DNA from: Escherichia coli
GTDB taxonomy: Bacteria; Pseudomonadota; Gammaproteobacteria; Enterobacterales; Enterobacteriaceae
Direction of reading: 5' to 3'
Length of the DNA: 64,000 nucleotides
Assembly: GCF_036503815.1 (NCBI RefSeq)
Contig: NZ_AP027764.1
Span: 2,976,001-3,040,000, forward strand
Shown here: positions 8,908 through 17,402 of the stretch, piece by piece
Numbering within the stretch: position 1 is the first letter of the stretch
Layout of the letters: each line of letters begins with the position of its first letter
The notes under the pieces: model-generated
Told to the model about the DNA's origin: nothing
Databases searched by the model: none
The model's input: only the letters and a program-made list of their open reading frames with translations
Position numbers and translations under genes: made by a program

Positions 8908-9603
8908 TTAAATTATCTGCCGTACTTCGTCGAGGGTGGTGGTGCCGTAAGTGCCGAGATCCAGCGTATTACCGTTGTTGCCGCGGATCACCCCCTGCAC
9001 CAGAGCAAACTGCAGCGGCTGGGCAACCAGTTGTGTACCACCGTTACTGGCGCTAATCGCTACATTGTAAGAACCGTTCGGCGCAGTGCTGCCGTCAGTC
9101 AACGTACCGTCCCAGGTGAAACTGTGGACTCCGGCAGTCAGTTCACCGATATCAATGGTACGGACAACCGCGCCGTTTTTATCGGTGATGGTGGCCGTAA
9201 CTTTGTCTGCCGCCTGCTGCAACTCAACACCAAACGGTGTGGTCGTGGTCACAGCCCCTTCTTCACTGCCGGTTCCCGCAAGAACAGTGGTGCCTGGGAT
9301 CATCACGCCGTGACCGATCAGGTTACTGGCCTGTAACGACTGGCTGTTATCAATCTGTCCGGAAATAGATCCGAGCGTGGTATTGAGTTTTTCAATCCCG
9401 CTGACCGTGCTGATTTGAGCCAATTGCGACGTCAGCTCGTTGTTTTCCATTGGATTGGTCGGGTCCTGGTTTTTCAGCTGCGCCACCAACAAAGTCAGAA
9501 AACTGCTTTGTAAATCTGCGGCGTTGCTGCCCGTGAGCGAACTACTACTGGTGGTGCTGACGCCGGTATTTGTCGGATCGGTGGTGGTTACCGCAATGGA
9601 CAT
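8908..9603 (-). CDS. flgD: Hook assembly cap FlgD
   Basis: This 231-residue scaffolding protein caps the growing hook and is displaced by FlgK when the hook is finished. The N-terminal third holds the conserved FlgD block LQSSFLTLLVAQLKNQDPTNPMENNELTSQLAQ (in parts: LLVAQLKNQDPTNPMEN, ELTSQLAQIS). The C-terminal part contains FlgD Ig-like and tudor-like beta domains (TSFTWDGTLTDGSTAPNGSY-like segment). A Ser/Thr-rich linker follows the first residues. It has no signal peptide. It lies 11 bp after flgC and 25 bp before flgE in the operon. Confidence 0.96.
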   Translation of the reverse strand: MSIAVTTTDPTNTGVSTTSSSSLTGSNAADLQSSFLTLLVAQLKNQDPTNPMENNELTSQLAQISTVSGIEKLNTTLGSISGQIDNSQSLQASNLIGHGVMIPGTTVLAGTGSEEGAVTTTTPFGVELQQAADKVTATITDKNGAVVRTIDIGELTAGVHSFTWDGTLTDGSTAPNGSYNVAISASNGGTQLVAQPLQFALVQGVIRGNNGNTLDLGTYGTTTLDEVRQII

Positions 9604-9614
9604 AGCTTTCTCCT

Positions 9615-10019
9615 TTATTGACCGAGCGTAAGGGTTTTCAGCATCATGCTTTTCACCGTGTTGAGCACTTCAACATTGGCCTGATAGCTGCGTGACGCCG
9701 ACATGGTGTTAACCATCTCCCCGACGACATCAACGTTTGGCATTTTCACGTAGCCCTTTGCATCCGCCAGCGGATTACCCGGTTCATAAACCAGTTTGTC
9801 CGGGGCCTGACTTTCTATAACATCAGCCACCTTTACGCCGCCTGTCGCAGCACCTGGAGCAGCGTTAACCTGAAATACCACCTGTTTTGCCCGATATGGC
9901 TGTCCATCGGGACCGGTCACGCTATCAGCATTCGCCAGATTACTGGCCGCCACGTTCAGGCGCTGGGACTGAGCAGTTAACGCCGACCCGGCGATATCAA
10001 AAATATTCAGCAATGCCAT
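9615..10019 (-). CDS. flgC: Flagellar proximal rod protein FlgC
   Basis: This 134-residue rod protein shows the family N-terminal motif ([20 protein letters not shown]) and the C-terminal helix ([20 protein letters not shown]). With FlgB and FlgF it forms the proximal rod connecting to FliE and the MS ring. It starts 3 bp after the flgB stop, so the two genes are probably translationally coupled. It is exported without a cleavable signal. Confidence 0.96.
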
Positions 10020-10022
10020 CCG

Positions 10023-10439
10023 TTAATTTCCGCTCTGTAAAACGTTCATCATGCCTTTGATTTGCCCGCTCAACGCGCTAAGGCTCATCTGGTATTGCAG
10101 GCTGTTATCGGCAAACTGGGTGCGTTCGCGATCCATATCGACGGTATTACCATCCAGCGAGGGCTGGTCCGGAATACGGTATTGCAGTTCTGCGGTAGGA
10201 GGCGTCAGCGCCTGCGCCGGAATGTGTTGCGTTGAGGTCATCGTCAGTGCAACCACGCTTGTTGCATCCCGTCCACGTTGCATGACTTTTTTAAGTTCAC
10301 TGGCAAAATCGATATCGCGAGCCTGATAACCAGGGGTATCGGCATTGGCGATGTTTGCTGCCAGCACTTCCTGACGCTGGGCGCGCAGATTGAGCGCCTC
10401 TTGTTGAAAACGTAAGGCGGCGTCGAGCTTATCGAGCAT
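10023..10439 (-). CDS. flgB: Flagellar proximal rod protein FlgB
   Basis: This 138-residue protein is the first gene of the flgBCDEFGHIJ operon and a proximal rod subunit. The motif [28 protein letters not shown] marks the family (in parts: [19 protein letters not shown]), and the C-terminal helix ([20 protein letters not shown]) completes the axial fold. A GGAGGAG ribosome-binding site stands just before the start codon. The class 2 promoter region lies between it and the divergent flgA. Confidence 0.96.
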
Positions 10440-10494
10440 ATCTCCTCCGCAGGTATCAAAATTCTGCCATCAGCTTAAATGCCTTTACGCGCGC

Positions 10495-10539
10495 GTTATC
10501 GGCGGAATAAACGCAAAATGGGTCGCTATTTATGCCGTT
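10495..10539. promoter_or_regulatory. FlhDC-type binding site between flgA and flgB
   Basis: On the minus strand, AACGGCATAAATAGCG (10539-10524) fits the known FlhDC half-site AAYGSN2-3AAATARCG very well. A second, weaker copy in opposite orientation (ATCGGCGGAATAAACG, about 10497-10512) lies 11 bp away. This arrangement is that expected of a class 2 flagellar promoter region serving both divergent operons. Exact -10 and -35 boxes were not assigned. Confidence 0.8.
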
Positions 10540-10593
10540 GATGGTCATTGCGGACAGGTACAATTCACGTTGTAGAAATGGCTGGGGGCGAAA

Positions 10594-11253
10594 ATGCTGG
10601 CAATAAAACGTAGCGTGGCGATCATCGCGATACTATTCAGTCCGTTAAGTGCGGCGAGCAATCTCACATCGCAATTGCAAACCTTTTTTAGCGCCCAGCT
10701 CGCGGGGGTAAGTGATGAGGTTCGTGTTTCTATTCGTACAGCGCCCAATCTACTGCCGCCGTGCGAGCAGCCATTGCTTTCGATGAGCAATAATTCCCGC
10801 CTGTGGGGCAATGTGAATGTGCTGGCACGCTGCGGTAACGACAAACGATATTTGCAAGTCAATGTACAGGCCACAGGAAATTATGTGGTTGCCGCGATGC
10901 CCATTGTGCGGGGAGGAAAGCTGGAAGCTGGCAATGTAAAACTGAAACGCGGACGACTGGACACCTTGCCGCCGCGTACTGTGTTGGATATCAATCAACT
11001 TATTGATGCCGTTAGCCTGCGCGATCTATCACCCGAACAACCTATCCAATTAACCCAGTTGCGCCAGGCCTGGCGTGTAAAAGCGGGACAACGCGTCAAC
11101 GTGATCGCCAGTGGTGATGGGTTTAGCGCCAACGCTGAAGGTCAGGCGCTGAACAATGCTGCCGTCGCACAGAATGCGCGGGTGCGCATGGTATCGGGAC
11201 AGGTGGTCAGCGGCGTTGTCGATGCAGATGGGAATATTCTTATAAACCTGTAA
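10594..11253 (+). CDS. flgA: P-ring assembly chaperone FlgA
   Basis: This 219-residue periplasmic protein binds FlgI and is needed for P-ring assembly. It starts with a Sec signal peptide (MLAIKRSVAIIAILFSPLSA). The mature part contains the SAF-type domain of the family, including LRDLSPEQPIQLTQLRQAW, and ends in the conserved block VSGVVDADGNILINL. A GGGGG ribosome-binding site lies about 6 bp upstream of the ATG. It is the first gene of flgAMN and diverges from flgB across the FlhDC control region. flgM follows after 75 bp, where an extra sigma-28 promoter sits. Confidence 0.95.
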   Translation: MLAIKRSVAIIAILFSPLSAASNLTSQLQTFFSAQLAGVSDEVRVSIRTAPNLLPPCEQPLLSMSNNSRLWGNVNVLARCGNDKRYLQVNVQATGNYVVAAMPIVRGGKLEAGNVKLKRGRLDTLPPRTVLDINQLIDAVSLRDLSPEQPIQLTQLRQAWRVKAGQRVNVIASGDGFSANAEGQALNNAAVAQNARVRMVSGQVVSGVVDADGNILINL

Positions 11254-11258
11254 CCTGT

Positions 11259-11285
11259 TAAAGATTACCCGACCCATGCCGATAA
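11259..11285 (+). promoter_or_regulatory. Sigma-28 (FliA) promoter for flgMN
   Basis: TAAAGATT (11259-11266), an 11-bp spacer and GCCGATAA (11278-11285) match the sigma-28 consensus almost perfectly. The promoter starts 6 bp after the flgA stop and about 45 bp before flgM. It lets sigma-28 drive expression of its own anti-sigma factor. Confidence 0.92.
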
Positions 11286-11328
11286 ATAAGCAACACATGA
11301 TAAAAGCGCCCTCAATGAGGAATAAACC

Positions 11329-11622
11329 ATGAGTATTGACCGCACTTCACCTCTGAAGCCCGTAAGCACCGTTCAACCGCGTGAAACCACTGACGCGCCG
11401 GTAACGAATACCCGGGCGGCAAAAACAACCGCCGCCACCAGCACCAGTGTGACGTTAAGCGACGCGCAAGCAAAACTAATGCAACCCGGCAGCAGTGATA
11501 TCAATCTTGAACGTGTCGAAGCGTTAAAACTGGCGATTCGTAACGGTGAACTAAAAATGGACACCGGCAAAATTGCCGATGCGCTAATCAACGAAGCGCA
11601 GCAAGACTTGCAGAGTAACTGA
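11329..11622 (+). CDS. flgM: Anti-sigma-28 factor FlgM
   Basis: This 97-residue protein binds sigma-28 (FliA) and holds it inactive until the hook-basal body is complete; it is then secreted through the hollow structure. The N-terminal half (Pro/Thr/Ala rich: PLKPVSTVQPRETTDAPVTN) is disordered in the known protein. The C-terminal half (VTLSDAQAKLMQPGSSDINL, then RVEALKLAIRNGELKMDTGK) is the sigma-binding part. A GAGGA ribosome-binding site precedes the ATG. flgN follows after 4 bp. Confidence 0.96.
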   Translation: MSIDRTSPLKPVSTVQPRETTDAPVTNTRAAKTTAATSTSVTLSDAQAKLMQPGSSDINLERVEALKLAIRNGELKMDTGKIADALINEAQQDLQSN

Positions 11623-11626
11623 TCGT

Positions 11627-12043
11627 ATGACGCGTCTTGCAGAGATCCTCGACCAGATGTCCGCAGTGCTTAACGATCTCAAAACGGTAATGGATCAAGA
11701 GCAGCAACATCTCTCAATGGGGCAGATCAACGGCAGCCAGTTGCAATGGATTACAGAACAAAAAAGCTCACTGCTGGCGACGTTGGATTACCTCGAACAG
11801 TTACGCAGAAAAGAACCCAATGCAGAAAATAGCGTTGATATTAGTCAACGTTGGCAGGAAATTACGGTGCAAACTCAGCAACTACGTCAAATGAATCAAC
11901 ATAATGGCTGGTTACTGGAAGGACAGATTGAGCGCAATCAACAGGCGCTGGAAATGTTAAAACCGCATCAGGAACCGACGCTGTACGGGGCGAACGGTCA
12001 GACATCAATACCCCATCGCGGCAGTAAAAAGATTTCGATCTGA
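11627..12043 (+). CDS. flgN: Flagellar export chaperone FlgN
   Basis: This 138-residue helical cytoplasmic protein binds the C-termini of FlgK and FlgL and delivers them to the export gate. The sequence is mostly predicted helix, with many Gln, Leu and Glu residues (LAEILDQMSAVLNDLKTVMD, EQQHLSMGQINGSQLQWITE). It follows flgM by 4 bp, so the two are almost certainly in one operon. The downstream hairpin at 12053-12073 is shared with the converging murJ. Confidence 0.95.
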   Translation: MTRLAEILDQMSAVLNDLKTVMDQEQQHLSMGQINGSQLQWITEQKSSLLATLDYLEQLRRKEPNAENSVDISQRWQEITVQTQQLRQMNQHNGWLLEGQIERNQQALEMLKPHQEPTLYGANGQTSIPHRGSKKISI

Positions 12044-12052
12044 AGATTATCT

Positions 12053-12073
12053 CCGGCCTGCAGTGCAGGCCGG
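12053..12073. terminator. Hairpin between flgN and murJ
   Basis: CCGGCCTGC and GCAGGCCGG form a perfect 9-bp stem with a 3-nt loop, placed between two converging genes. It has no strong U-run on either side, so it may act as a 3' end stabiliser rather than a classic intrinsic terminator. Confidence 0.6.
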
Positions 12074-12082
12074 AATGCATTG

Positions 12083-13618
12083 TTATACCGTCCGACGGGC
12101 AAACTCTTTAACTTTGAAGCCCAACACCGCCAGTGCAGCGAAGTACGCGGCAATTCCCGCCAGCACGACCGCCATTAAACGCAGTAAACGCCAGGGCATA
12201 GTACCCAGTGACCACTCAGGCATAATATGTAACATACCTAAAAGCACGCCAGACATCACCAGTACCGCCACCACCAGACGCAACAGAAACGGCATCCAGC
12301 CGGGTTGCGGGGTAAAGATTTTCTGCTTACGCAACTGCCAGTAAAGCAGAGAAGCATTCAGACACGCCGCCAGACCAATAGAAAGGGACAGCCCGGCATG
12401 TTTCAACGGGCCGATAAACGCCAGGTTCATCAATTGCGTTAAAATCAGCGTAACGATGGCAATTTTCACTGGCGTTTTAATGTCCTGGCGGGAATAAAAG
12501 CCAGGAGCCAACACTTTCACTACAATCAGGCCAATCAAACCCACCGAGTAGGCAATTAACGCCCGCTGGGTCATCAGCGCATCAAAGGCGGTAAATTTAC
12601 CGTACTGGAACAGCGAAACGGTTAACGGACCTGAAAGAATGCCCAACGCAACCGCACTCGGCAGCGCCAACAGGAAACAAAGACGCAGCCCCCAGTCCAT
12701 CAAACGGTTGTATTCATCATGATTGCCACTGGCAAAACTTTTCGACAGCGACGGCAGCAAAATGGTGCCAAGCGCCACGCCCAGTACACCGGACGGAAAC
12801 TCCATTAGGCGGTCGGCGTAATACATCCACGACACCGAACCGGAAGCAAGAAACGAGGCAAAAATGGTGTTGATGATTAAAGAGATCTGGCTCACAGAGA
12901 CGCCAAGGATCGCTGGTCCCATCTGTTTCACCACGCGCATTGCCCCGGCATCGTGGAAGTTAATGCGTGGCAAAACCAGCATGCCGATCTTCTTCAAATG
13001 CGGTAGCTGATACACCAGCTGTAGGATGCCGCCGACCGTAACAGCCCATGCCAGCGCCAGCACCGGAGGATTAAAGTACGGTGCGGCAAACAGCGCGAAG
13101 CCAATCATGCTGATGTTAAGCAGCGTTGGAGCAAATGCCGGAATCGAGAAGCGGTTCCAGGTATTCAGAATCGCACCCACCAGCGACGCCAGGGAAATCA
13201 GCAAGATATAAGGAAAGGTAATCTGTAATAACTGGGTAGTCAGGGCAAATTTGTCGGCCGTGTCAGCAAAACCCGGCGCGGTCACCATGATCACCCACGG
13301 CGCGGCGAGCATCCCGGCGACCGTCACAACCGCCAGCGCGAGTGTCAGCAGGCCAGAAACATACGAGACAAAGACCCGCGTGGCGTCTTCACCCTGCTTG
13401 CTTTTATATTCCGCCAGAATCGGTACAAATGCCTGGGAAAATGCCCCTTCGGCAAAAATACGGCGCAACAAGTTAGGAAGTTTAAAAGCGACGAAAAAGG
13501 CGTCGGTTGCCATCCCTGCGCCAAAGATTCTGGCGACAATTGCGTCACGTGCGAAGCCAAGCACACGCGAAAACATGGTCATCGAGCTGACGGCGGCCAG
13601 CGATTTTAATAAATTCAT
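12083..13618 (-). CDS. murJ: Lipid II flippase MurJ
   Basis: This 511-residue inner-membrane protein carries the MviN/MurJ fold with 14 transmembrane segments. It is the essential flippase that moves lipid II across the cytoplasmic membrane for peptidoglycan synthesis. The conserved N-terminal block RVLGFARDAIVARIFGAGMATDAFFVAFKLPNLLRRIFAEGAFSQAFVP is present (in parts: GMATDAFFVAFKLPNLLRR, FAEGAFSQAFVP), including arginines known to be essential in this family. I chose ATG 13618 (MNLLKSLAAVSS), which gives the usual length; 13 upstream in-frame residues are not conserved. It converges on flgN. Confidence 0.97.
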   Translation of the reverse strand: MNLLKSLAAVSSMTMFSRVLGFARDAIVARIFGAGMATDAFFVAFKLPNLLRRIFAEGAFSQAFVPILAEYKSKQGEDATRVFVSYVSGLLTLALAVVTVAGMLAAPWVIMVTAPGFADTADKFALTTQLLQITFPYILLISLASLVGAILNTWNRFSIPAFAPTLLNISMIGFALFAAPYFNPPVLALAWAVTVGGILQLVYQLPHLKKIGMLVLPRINFHDAGAMRVVKQMGPAILGVSVSQISLIINTIFASFLASGSVSWMYYADRLMEFPSGVLGVALGTILLPSLSKSFASGNHDEYNRLMDWGLRLCFLLALPSAVALGILSGPLTVSLFQYGKFTAFDALMTQRALIAYSVGLIGLIVVKVLAPGFYSRQDIKTPVKIAIVTLILTQLMNLAFIGPLKHAGLSLSIGLAACLNASLLYWQLRKQKIFTPQPGWMPFLLRLVVAVLVMSGVLLGMLHIMPEWSLGTMPWRLLRLMAVVLAGIAAYFAALAVLGFKVKEFARRTV

Positions 13619-13727
13619 CGGTGTTCTAATCCAGACCCACGGGCAAAACGCCTGCAAAGCAGGCGCTGAAAGAGGCGAATAGTCTACCTGGATTATGGTG
13701 AATTGCTACCGCCAGATGTTACAGGGT

Positions 13728-14651
13728 TTATTCACTCATCGCATCGCGCCAGATCTTGTCAACGATGCGTTGCGCCAGTATTGCCTGTTCTCCGGCAGTT
13801 TGTGGAACTGTCTGATTTTGCACGCAATCAATGAAGTGACGGGCACAGCCAACAAATCCACGTTGCTCAAGAGTACTCTGCCAACCTGGAATAGGTTTAT
13901 GCACCACGCCCTGCCCGCGCTCCTCACGCCATTCGCGCATATCCGTAATGTCGATGAGCGCACCGTCAGTCACGGCCTGCACGGTTTCACGCTGACTTCC
14001 GGCACGGCGATGCATACAGGTGGTGATCTGCAAAGGACCGGCCGAAAAATGGTGCTCGGCAAACAGCATTTCGCCAGCGTCATTAGTCAGTAGCGTACCG
14101 CCATCCAGAGAGGCTTTACCGCCCGACAACCACAGCGCGGTATCCACCACATGCAGATAATCATCCAGCAACGTGAAATAAAGGTCGTGTGGCCCGACGC
14201 TATTACTACGATGTTTATCCATTCTTAGCGAGGCGGCGGTGGCGAGTTGTGTTTTTAACTCAACGTAGAGTGGTGCGAAGCGACGGTTAAAACCGACCAT
14301 CAACGTCAGTTTTTTCCGCGCCGCCAGTTCAACCAGCCGTTCAGCATCGCGCAGATTTTCTGCCAGCGGTTTATCGACACAGACATGTACTCCCGCATTG
14401 AGTAACGCACTGACCACGTCAAAGTGGCTGGCGGTGCTGGAATGCACAAAAACAGCGTCACAACAGGCAGCAAGGCTGGATAACGAATCGGCATAAGGAA
14501 TGCGCCAGCTTTCACAAATTGGCAGGGCTTTCGCGCGCGTTGGCGACCACGCACCTTGTAACGTCCAGTCAGACGCTGCCGCCAGCACCGGTAACCACGC
14601 CTTTTGCGCGATGCCGCCTAACCCCACTACGCCGATACGTAATTTTTTCAC
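13728..14651 (-). CDS. mviM: Gfo/Idh/MocA-family oxidoreductase MviM
   Basis: This 307-residue protein has an N-terminal Rossmann fold (LRIGVVGLGGIAQ, dinucleotide-binding) and the EKP-like motif CVDKPLAEN of sugar-type NAD(P)-dependent dehydrogenases. The C-terminal part is the substrate-binding alpha/beta domain. Its substrate is unknown, although the gene is often called a virulence factor homologue. The start is a GTG at 14651, one base downstream of the yceH stop, giving the family length. It lies upstream of murJ in the same direction. Confidence 0.93.
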   Translation of the reverse strand: MKKLRIGVVGLGGIAQKAWLPVLAAASDWTLQGAWSPTRAKALPICESWRIPYADSLSSLAACCDAVFVHSSTASHFDVVSALLNAGVHVCVDKPLAENLRDAERLVELAARKKLTLMVGFNRRFAPLYVELKTQLATAASLRMDKHRSNSVGPHDLYFTLLDDYLHVVDTALWLSGGKASLDGGTLLTNDAGEMLFAEHHFSAGPLQITTCMHRRAGSQRETVQAVTDGALIDITDMREWREERGQGVVHKPIPGWQSTLEQRGFVGCARHFIDCVQNQTVPQTAGEQAILAQRIVDKIWRDAMSE

Positions 14652-14652
14652 T

Positions 14653-15300
14653 TTAATCTCCCAGATGGGCCAGCAACGAATCAAGACGCTGTTTCAGTTC
14701 TGCCACTTCGATTTCCAGAGCTTCGACGCGGGCCTGTAAATCACCGTCAACAGCGTTCGACGTATCCGTTACCGCCGGCTGATCTTCAACCTCACCACTG
14801 AAAAGATGCATGTAGCGGCTTTCGCGTTTACCCGGTTCGCGGGCCAGACGCACCACAAAAGGACCATCTTCGCGATTCGCCAGTTGTTCCAGCGTCGACT
14901 CCACTTCCGCCATATCGCTGAATTCATACATTCGCGCGGCGCGGCTGCGCAGTTCACCCGGCGTCTGGGCACCACGCAATAACAACGTGGTGATTAACGC
15001 CACTTCTGCGGCGCTCAGTTTCAGATCGCCAAATTCAGAATTACAAAAACGTTGCTCATATTTGGTGACCCGATTACCAAAACCGCTCACCGTGCGTAGA
15101 TAATGACGTTTGACCAGATTATCCAGCTGTTCCTGCACTTCAGATTCACTCAGATTCATGACCGGTTCACGGTTCGTTTTCTGATTACAGGCCGTTACTA
15201 CACCATTTACTGATAGCGGGTATTGCTCCGGCGTAGTCACCTGTTTTTCCAGCAAGCAGCCAATCACGCGGGCTTCCAGAGCAGTAAGTTGATATTTCAT
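14653..15300 (-). CDS. yceH: UPF0502 (DUF480) family protein YceH
   Basis: This 215-residue conserved protein of unknown function starts with MKYQLTALEARVIGCLLEKQ and contains two winged-helix-like repeats. In the known family these give a DNA-binding appearance (TTPEQYPLSVNGVVTACNQK; LRGAQTPGELRSRAARMYEF). The C-terminus forms a short coiled coil (LQARVEALEIEVAELKQRLD). No catalytic motif is visible. It lies between rimJ (10 bp upstream) and mviM (immediately downstream), so the three probably share a transcript. Family recognition is firm; the function is not known. Confidence 0.93.
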   Translation of the reverse strand: MKYQLTALEARVIGCLLEKQVTTPEQYPLSVNGVVTACNQKTNREPVMNLSESEVQEQLDNLVKRHYLRTVSGFGNRVTKYEQRFCNSEFGDLKLSAAEVALITTLLLRGAQTPGELRSRAARMYEFSDMAEVESTLEQLANREDGPFVVRLAREPGKRESRYMHLFSGEVEDQPAVTDTSNAVDGDLQARVEALEIEVAELKQRLDSLLAHLGD

Positions 15301-15310
15301 CAGATTCTCC

Positions 15311-15895
15311 TTAGCGGCCAGGCGTCCAGTCTGGGGTGGTTAATGCCGTCAGAACATGATCGCGCCATTGTCCATCAATCAACAGATAGTTTTTCGCATA
15401 GCCTTCTTTTTCAAAACCCAATCGCGCCAGTAAATCACCGCTGCGTTTATTGTGCGGCATATAGTTGGCCATAATGCGATGAATATGTTGGGTGCGCTGC
15501 ATATAACGAATGGCTGCGGTCAGGGCTTCAAACATGAGTCCTTTGCCCTGCCATTTTTGCCCAATCGAATAACCGAGATAGCAGGCATGAAAAGAGCCGC
15601 GAACAACATTGGAAAAATTGGCAACGCCAATAATCTCTTTTTCGTCCGGGTCGAATAAGCCAAAGTAGAAAGCTGAACCTTGTTTATGAAATTCGTTAAT
15701 CATCCCTAGCCTGGCCTGCCAGCCTGATGGATAACAGTGGCTTTCGTCGCGCACTGGCTCCCAGGGCTTGAGGAAATGGCGATTCTCTGCGTAATAATCC
15801 GCAAGACGCCAGGCATCACGATCATGCACCAGACGCACGACCAGTCGGTCAGTGGTTAAGCGCACTTTTGGCACGTTACTGCGATAGCCAAACAT
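15311..15895 (-). CDS. rimJ: Ribosomal protein S5 alanine N-acetyltransferase RimJ
   Basis: This 194-residue GNAT-family acetyltransferase modifies the N-terminal alanine of ribosomal protein S5. The acetyl-CoA binding loop is seen as IGQKWQGKGLMFEAL (Q/RxxGxG/A type) near residue 111. The protein also contains LGYSIGQ and MPHNKRSGDLLARLGFEKEG, which are typical of the RimJ/RimL group. It is the first gene of the rimJ-yceH-mviM run, and it is divergent from mdtH across about 235 bp. Confidence 0.95.
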   Translation of the reverse strand: MFGYRSNVPKVRLTTDRLVVRLVHDRDAWRLADYYAENRHFLKPWEPVRDESHCYPSGWQARLGMINEFHKQGSAFYFGLFDPDEKEIIGVANFSNVVRGSFHACYLGYSIGQKWQGKGLMFEALTAAIRYMQRTQHIHRIMANYMPHNKRSGDLLARLGFEKEGYAKNYLLIDGQWRDHVLTALTTPDWTPGR

Positions 15896-16130
15896 TCTAT
15901 ACCTACTCCTTCCCGTAACGTCTTTAATACGCTGTAAGTATTACTATACCTGCGCAACCAGACCCTGTGAAAAGTCCAGAATGCCATTTTCTGCATTATT
16001 CACATATTTGATAAAAACTCTCTATCAAAGCGACGTTTTGATAAAAAAATATTGTCCCCGAAGTGATGGGAAAAGTCTTAGCGGCAATGCAGAATAGAAA
16101 GTGCTCATCTTTTATTTCCCGGGAGGGGAA

Positions 16131-17339
16131 ATGTCCCGCGTGTCGCAGGCGAGGAACCTGGGTAAATATTTCCTGCTCATCGATAATATGCTGGTCGTGC
16201 TGGGGTTCTTTGTTGTCTTCCCGCTGATCTCTATCCGCTTCGTTGATCAAATGGGCTGGGCCGCCGTCATGGTCGGTATTGCCCTCGGCCTACGCCAGTT
16301 TATTCAGCAAGGTCTGGGGATTTTCGGCGGCGCAATTGCCGACCGCTTTGGTGCCAAACCGATGATTGTCACCGGTATGCTGATGCGTGCCGCCGGATTC
16401 GCCACAATGGGTATCGCCCACGAACCGTGGCTACTGTGGTTTTCATGCCTGCTTTCGGGACTCGGCGGCACGTTGTTTGATCCTCCGCGTTCGGCGCTGG
16501 TGGTGAAACTAATCCGCCCGCAGCAGCGTGGCCGTTTTTTCTCACTATTAATGATGCAAGACAGCGCTGGTGCTGTTATTGGCGCATTGTTGGGAAGCTG
16601 GCTGTTGCAATACGACTTTCGCCTGGTCTGCGCCACAGGAGCCGTTTTGTTTGTGCTGTGTGCTGCGTTTAATGCCTGGTTGTTACCGGCATGGAAACTC
16701 TCCACCGTACGCACGCCCGTTCGCGAAGGCATGACCCGCGTGATGCGCGACAAGCGTTTTGTCACCTATGTACTGACGCTGGCGGGTTACTACATGCTGG
16801 CTGTACAAGTGATGCTGATGCTGCCGATCATGGTCAACGACGTCGCGGGCGCGCCGTCTGCCGTTAAATGGATGTATGCCATTGAGGCGTGTCTGTCGTT
16901 AACATTGCTCTACCCTATCGCCCGCTGGAGTGAAAAACATTTTCGTCTGGAACACCGATTGATGGCTGGACTATTAATAATGTCATTAAGCATGATGCCA
17001 GTGGGTATGGTCAGCGGGCTACAACAACTTTTCACTCTGATTTGTCTGTTTTATATCGGGTCGATCATTGCTGAGCCTGCGCGCGAAACCTTAAGTGCTT
17101 CGCTGGCAGATGCAAGAGCACGCGGCAGCTATATGGGGTTTAGCCGTCTGGGTCTGGCGATTGGCGGCGCGATTGGTTATATCGGTGGTGGCTGGCTATT
17201 TGACTTGGGTAAATCAGCGCACCAACCAGAGCTTCCGTGGATGATGCTGGGCATTATTGGCATCTTCACTTTCCTTGCGCTGGGTTGGCAGTTTAGCCAG
17301 AAACGCACCGCCCGTCGTTTGCTGGAACGCGACGCCTGA
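16131..17339 (+). CDS. mdtH: MFS multidrug efflux protein MdtH
   Basis: This 402-residue major facilitator transporter has twelve predicted transmembrane segments. It is one of the E. coli drug-efflux candidates (quinolones in overexpression studies). The signature loop between helices 2 and 3 reads GGAIADRFGAKPMIV. The start at 16131 (MSRVSQARNLGKY) follows a strong GGGAGGGG ribosome-binding site; an in-frame start ten codons upstream lies before that site and is rejected. It is divergent from rimJ and is followed by grxB. Confidence 0.95.
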   Translation: MSRVSQARNLGKYFLLIDNMLVVLGFFVVFPLISIRFVDQMGWAAVMVGIALGLRQFIQQGLGIFGGAIADRFGAKPMIVTGMLMRAAGFATMGIAHEPWLLWFSCLLSGLGGTLFDPPRSALVVKLIRPQQRGRFFSLLMMQDSAGAVIGALLGSWLLQYDFRLVCATGAVLFVLCAAFNAWLLPAWKLSTVRTPVREGMTRVMRDKRFVTYVLTLAGYYMLAVQVMLMLPIMVNDVAGAPSAVKWMYAIEACLSLTLLYPIARWSEKHFRLEHRLMAGLLIMSLSMMPVGMVSGLQQLFTLICLFYIGSIIAEPARETLSASLADARARGSYMGFSRLGLAIGGAIGYIGGGWLFDLGKSAHQPELPWMMLGIIGIFTFLALGWQFSQKRTARRLLERDA

Positions 17340-17355
17340 TTTGATACTCCCCCCT

Positions 17356-17400
17356 GACTCCTCCATACTGAAAGTGAACTGACAGCCAAATGGAGGAGTC
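17356..17400 (+). promoter_or_regulatory. Hairpin sequestering the grxB ribosome-binding site
   Basis: GACTCCTCCA (17356-17365) is exactly complementary to TGGAGGAGTC (17391-17400). The second arm contains the whole Shine-Dalgarno sequence GGAGGAG of grxB, whose GTG start is at 17403. The loop is 25 nt. If the stem forms in the mRNA, the ribosome site is hidden. If the transcript starts inside the first arm, it is free. Confidence 0.6.
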
Positions 17401-17402
17401 AC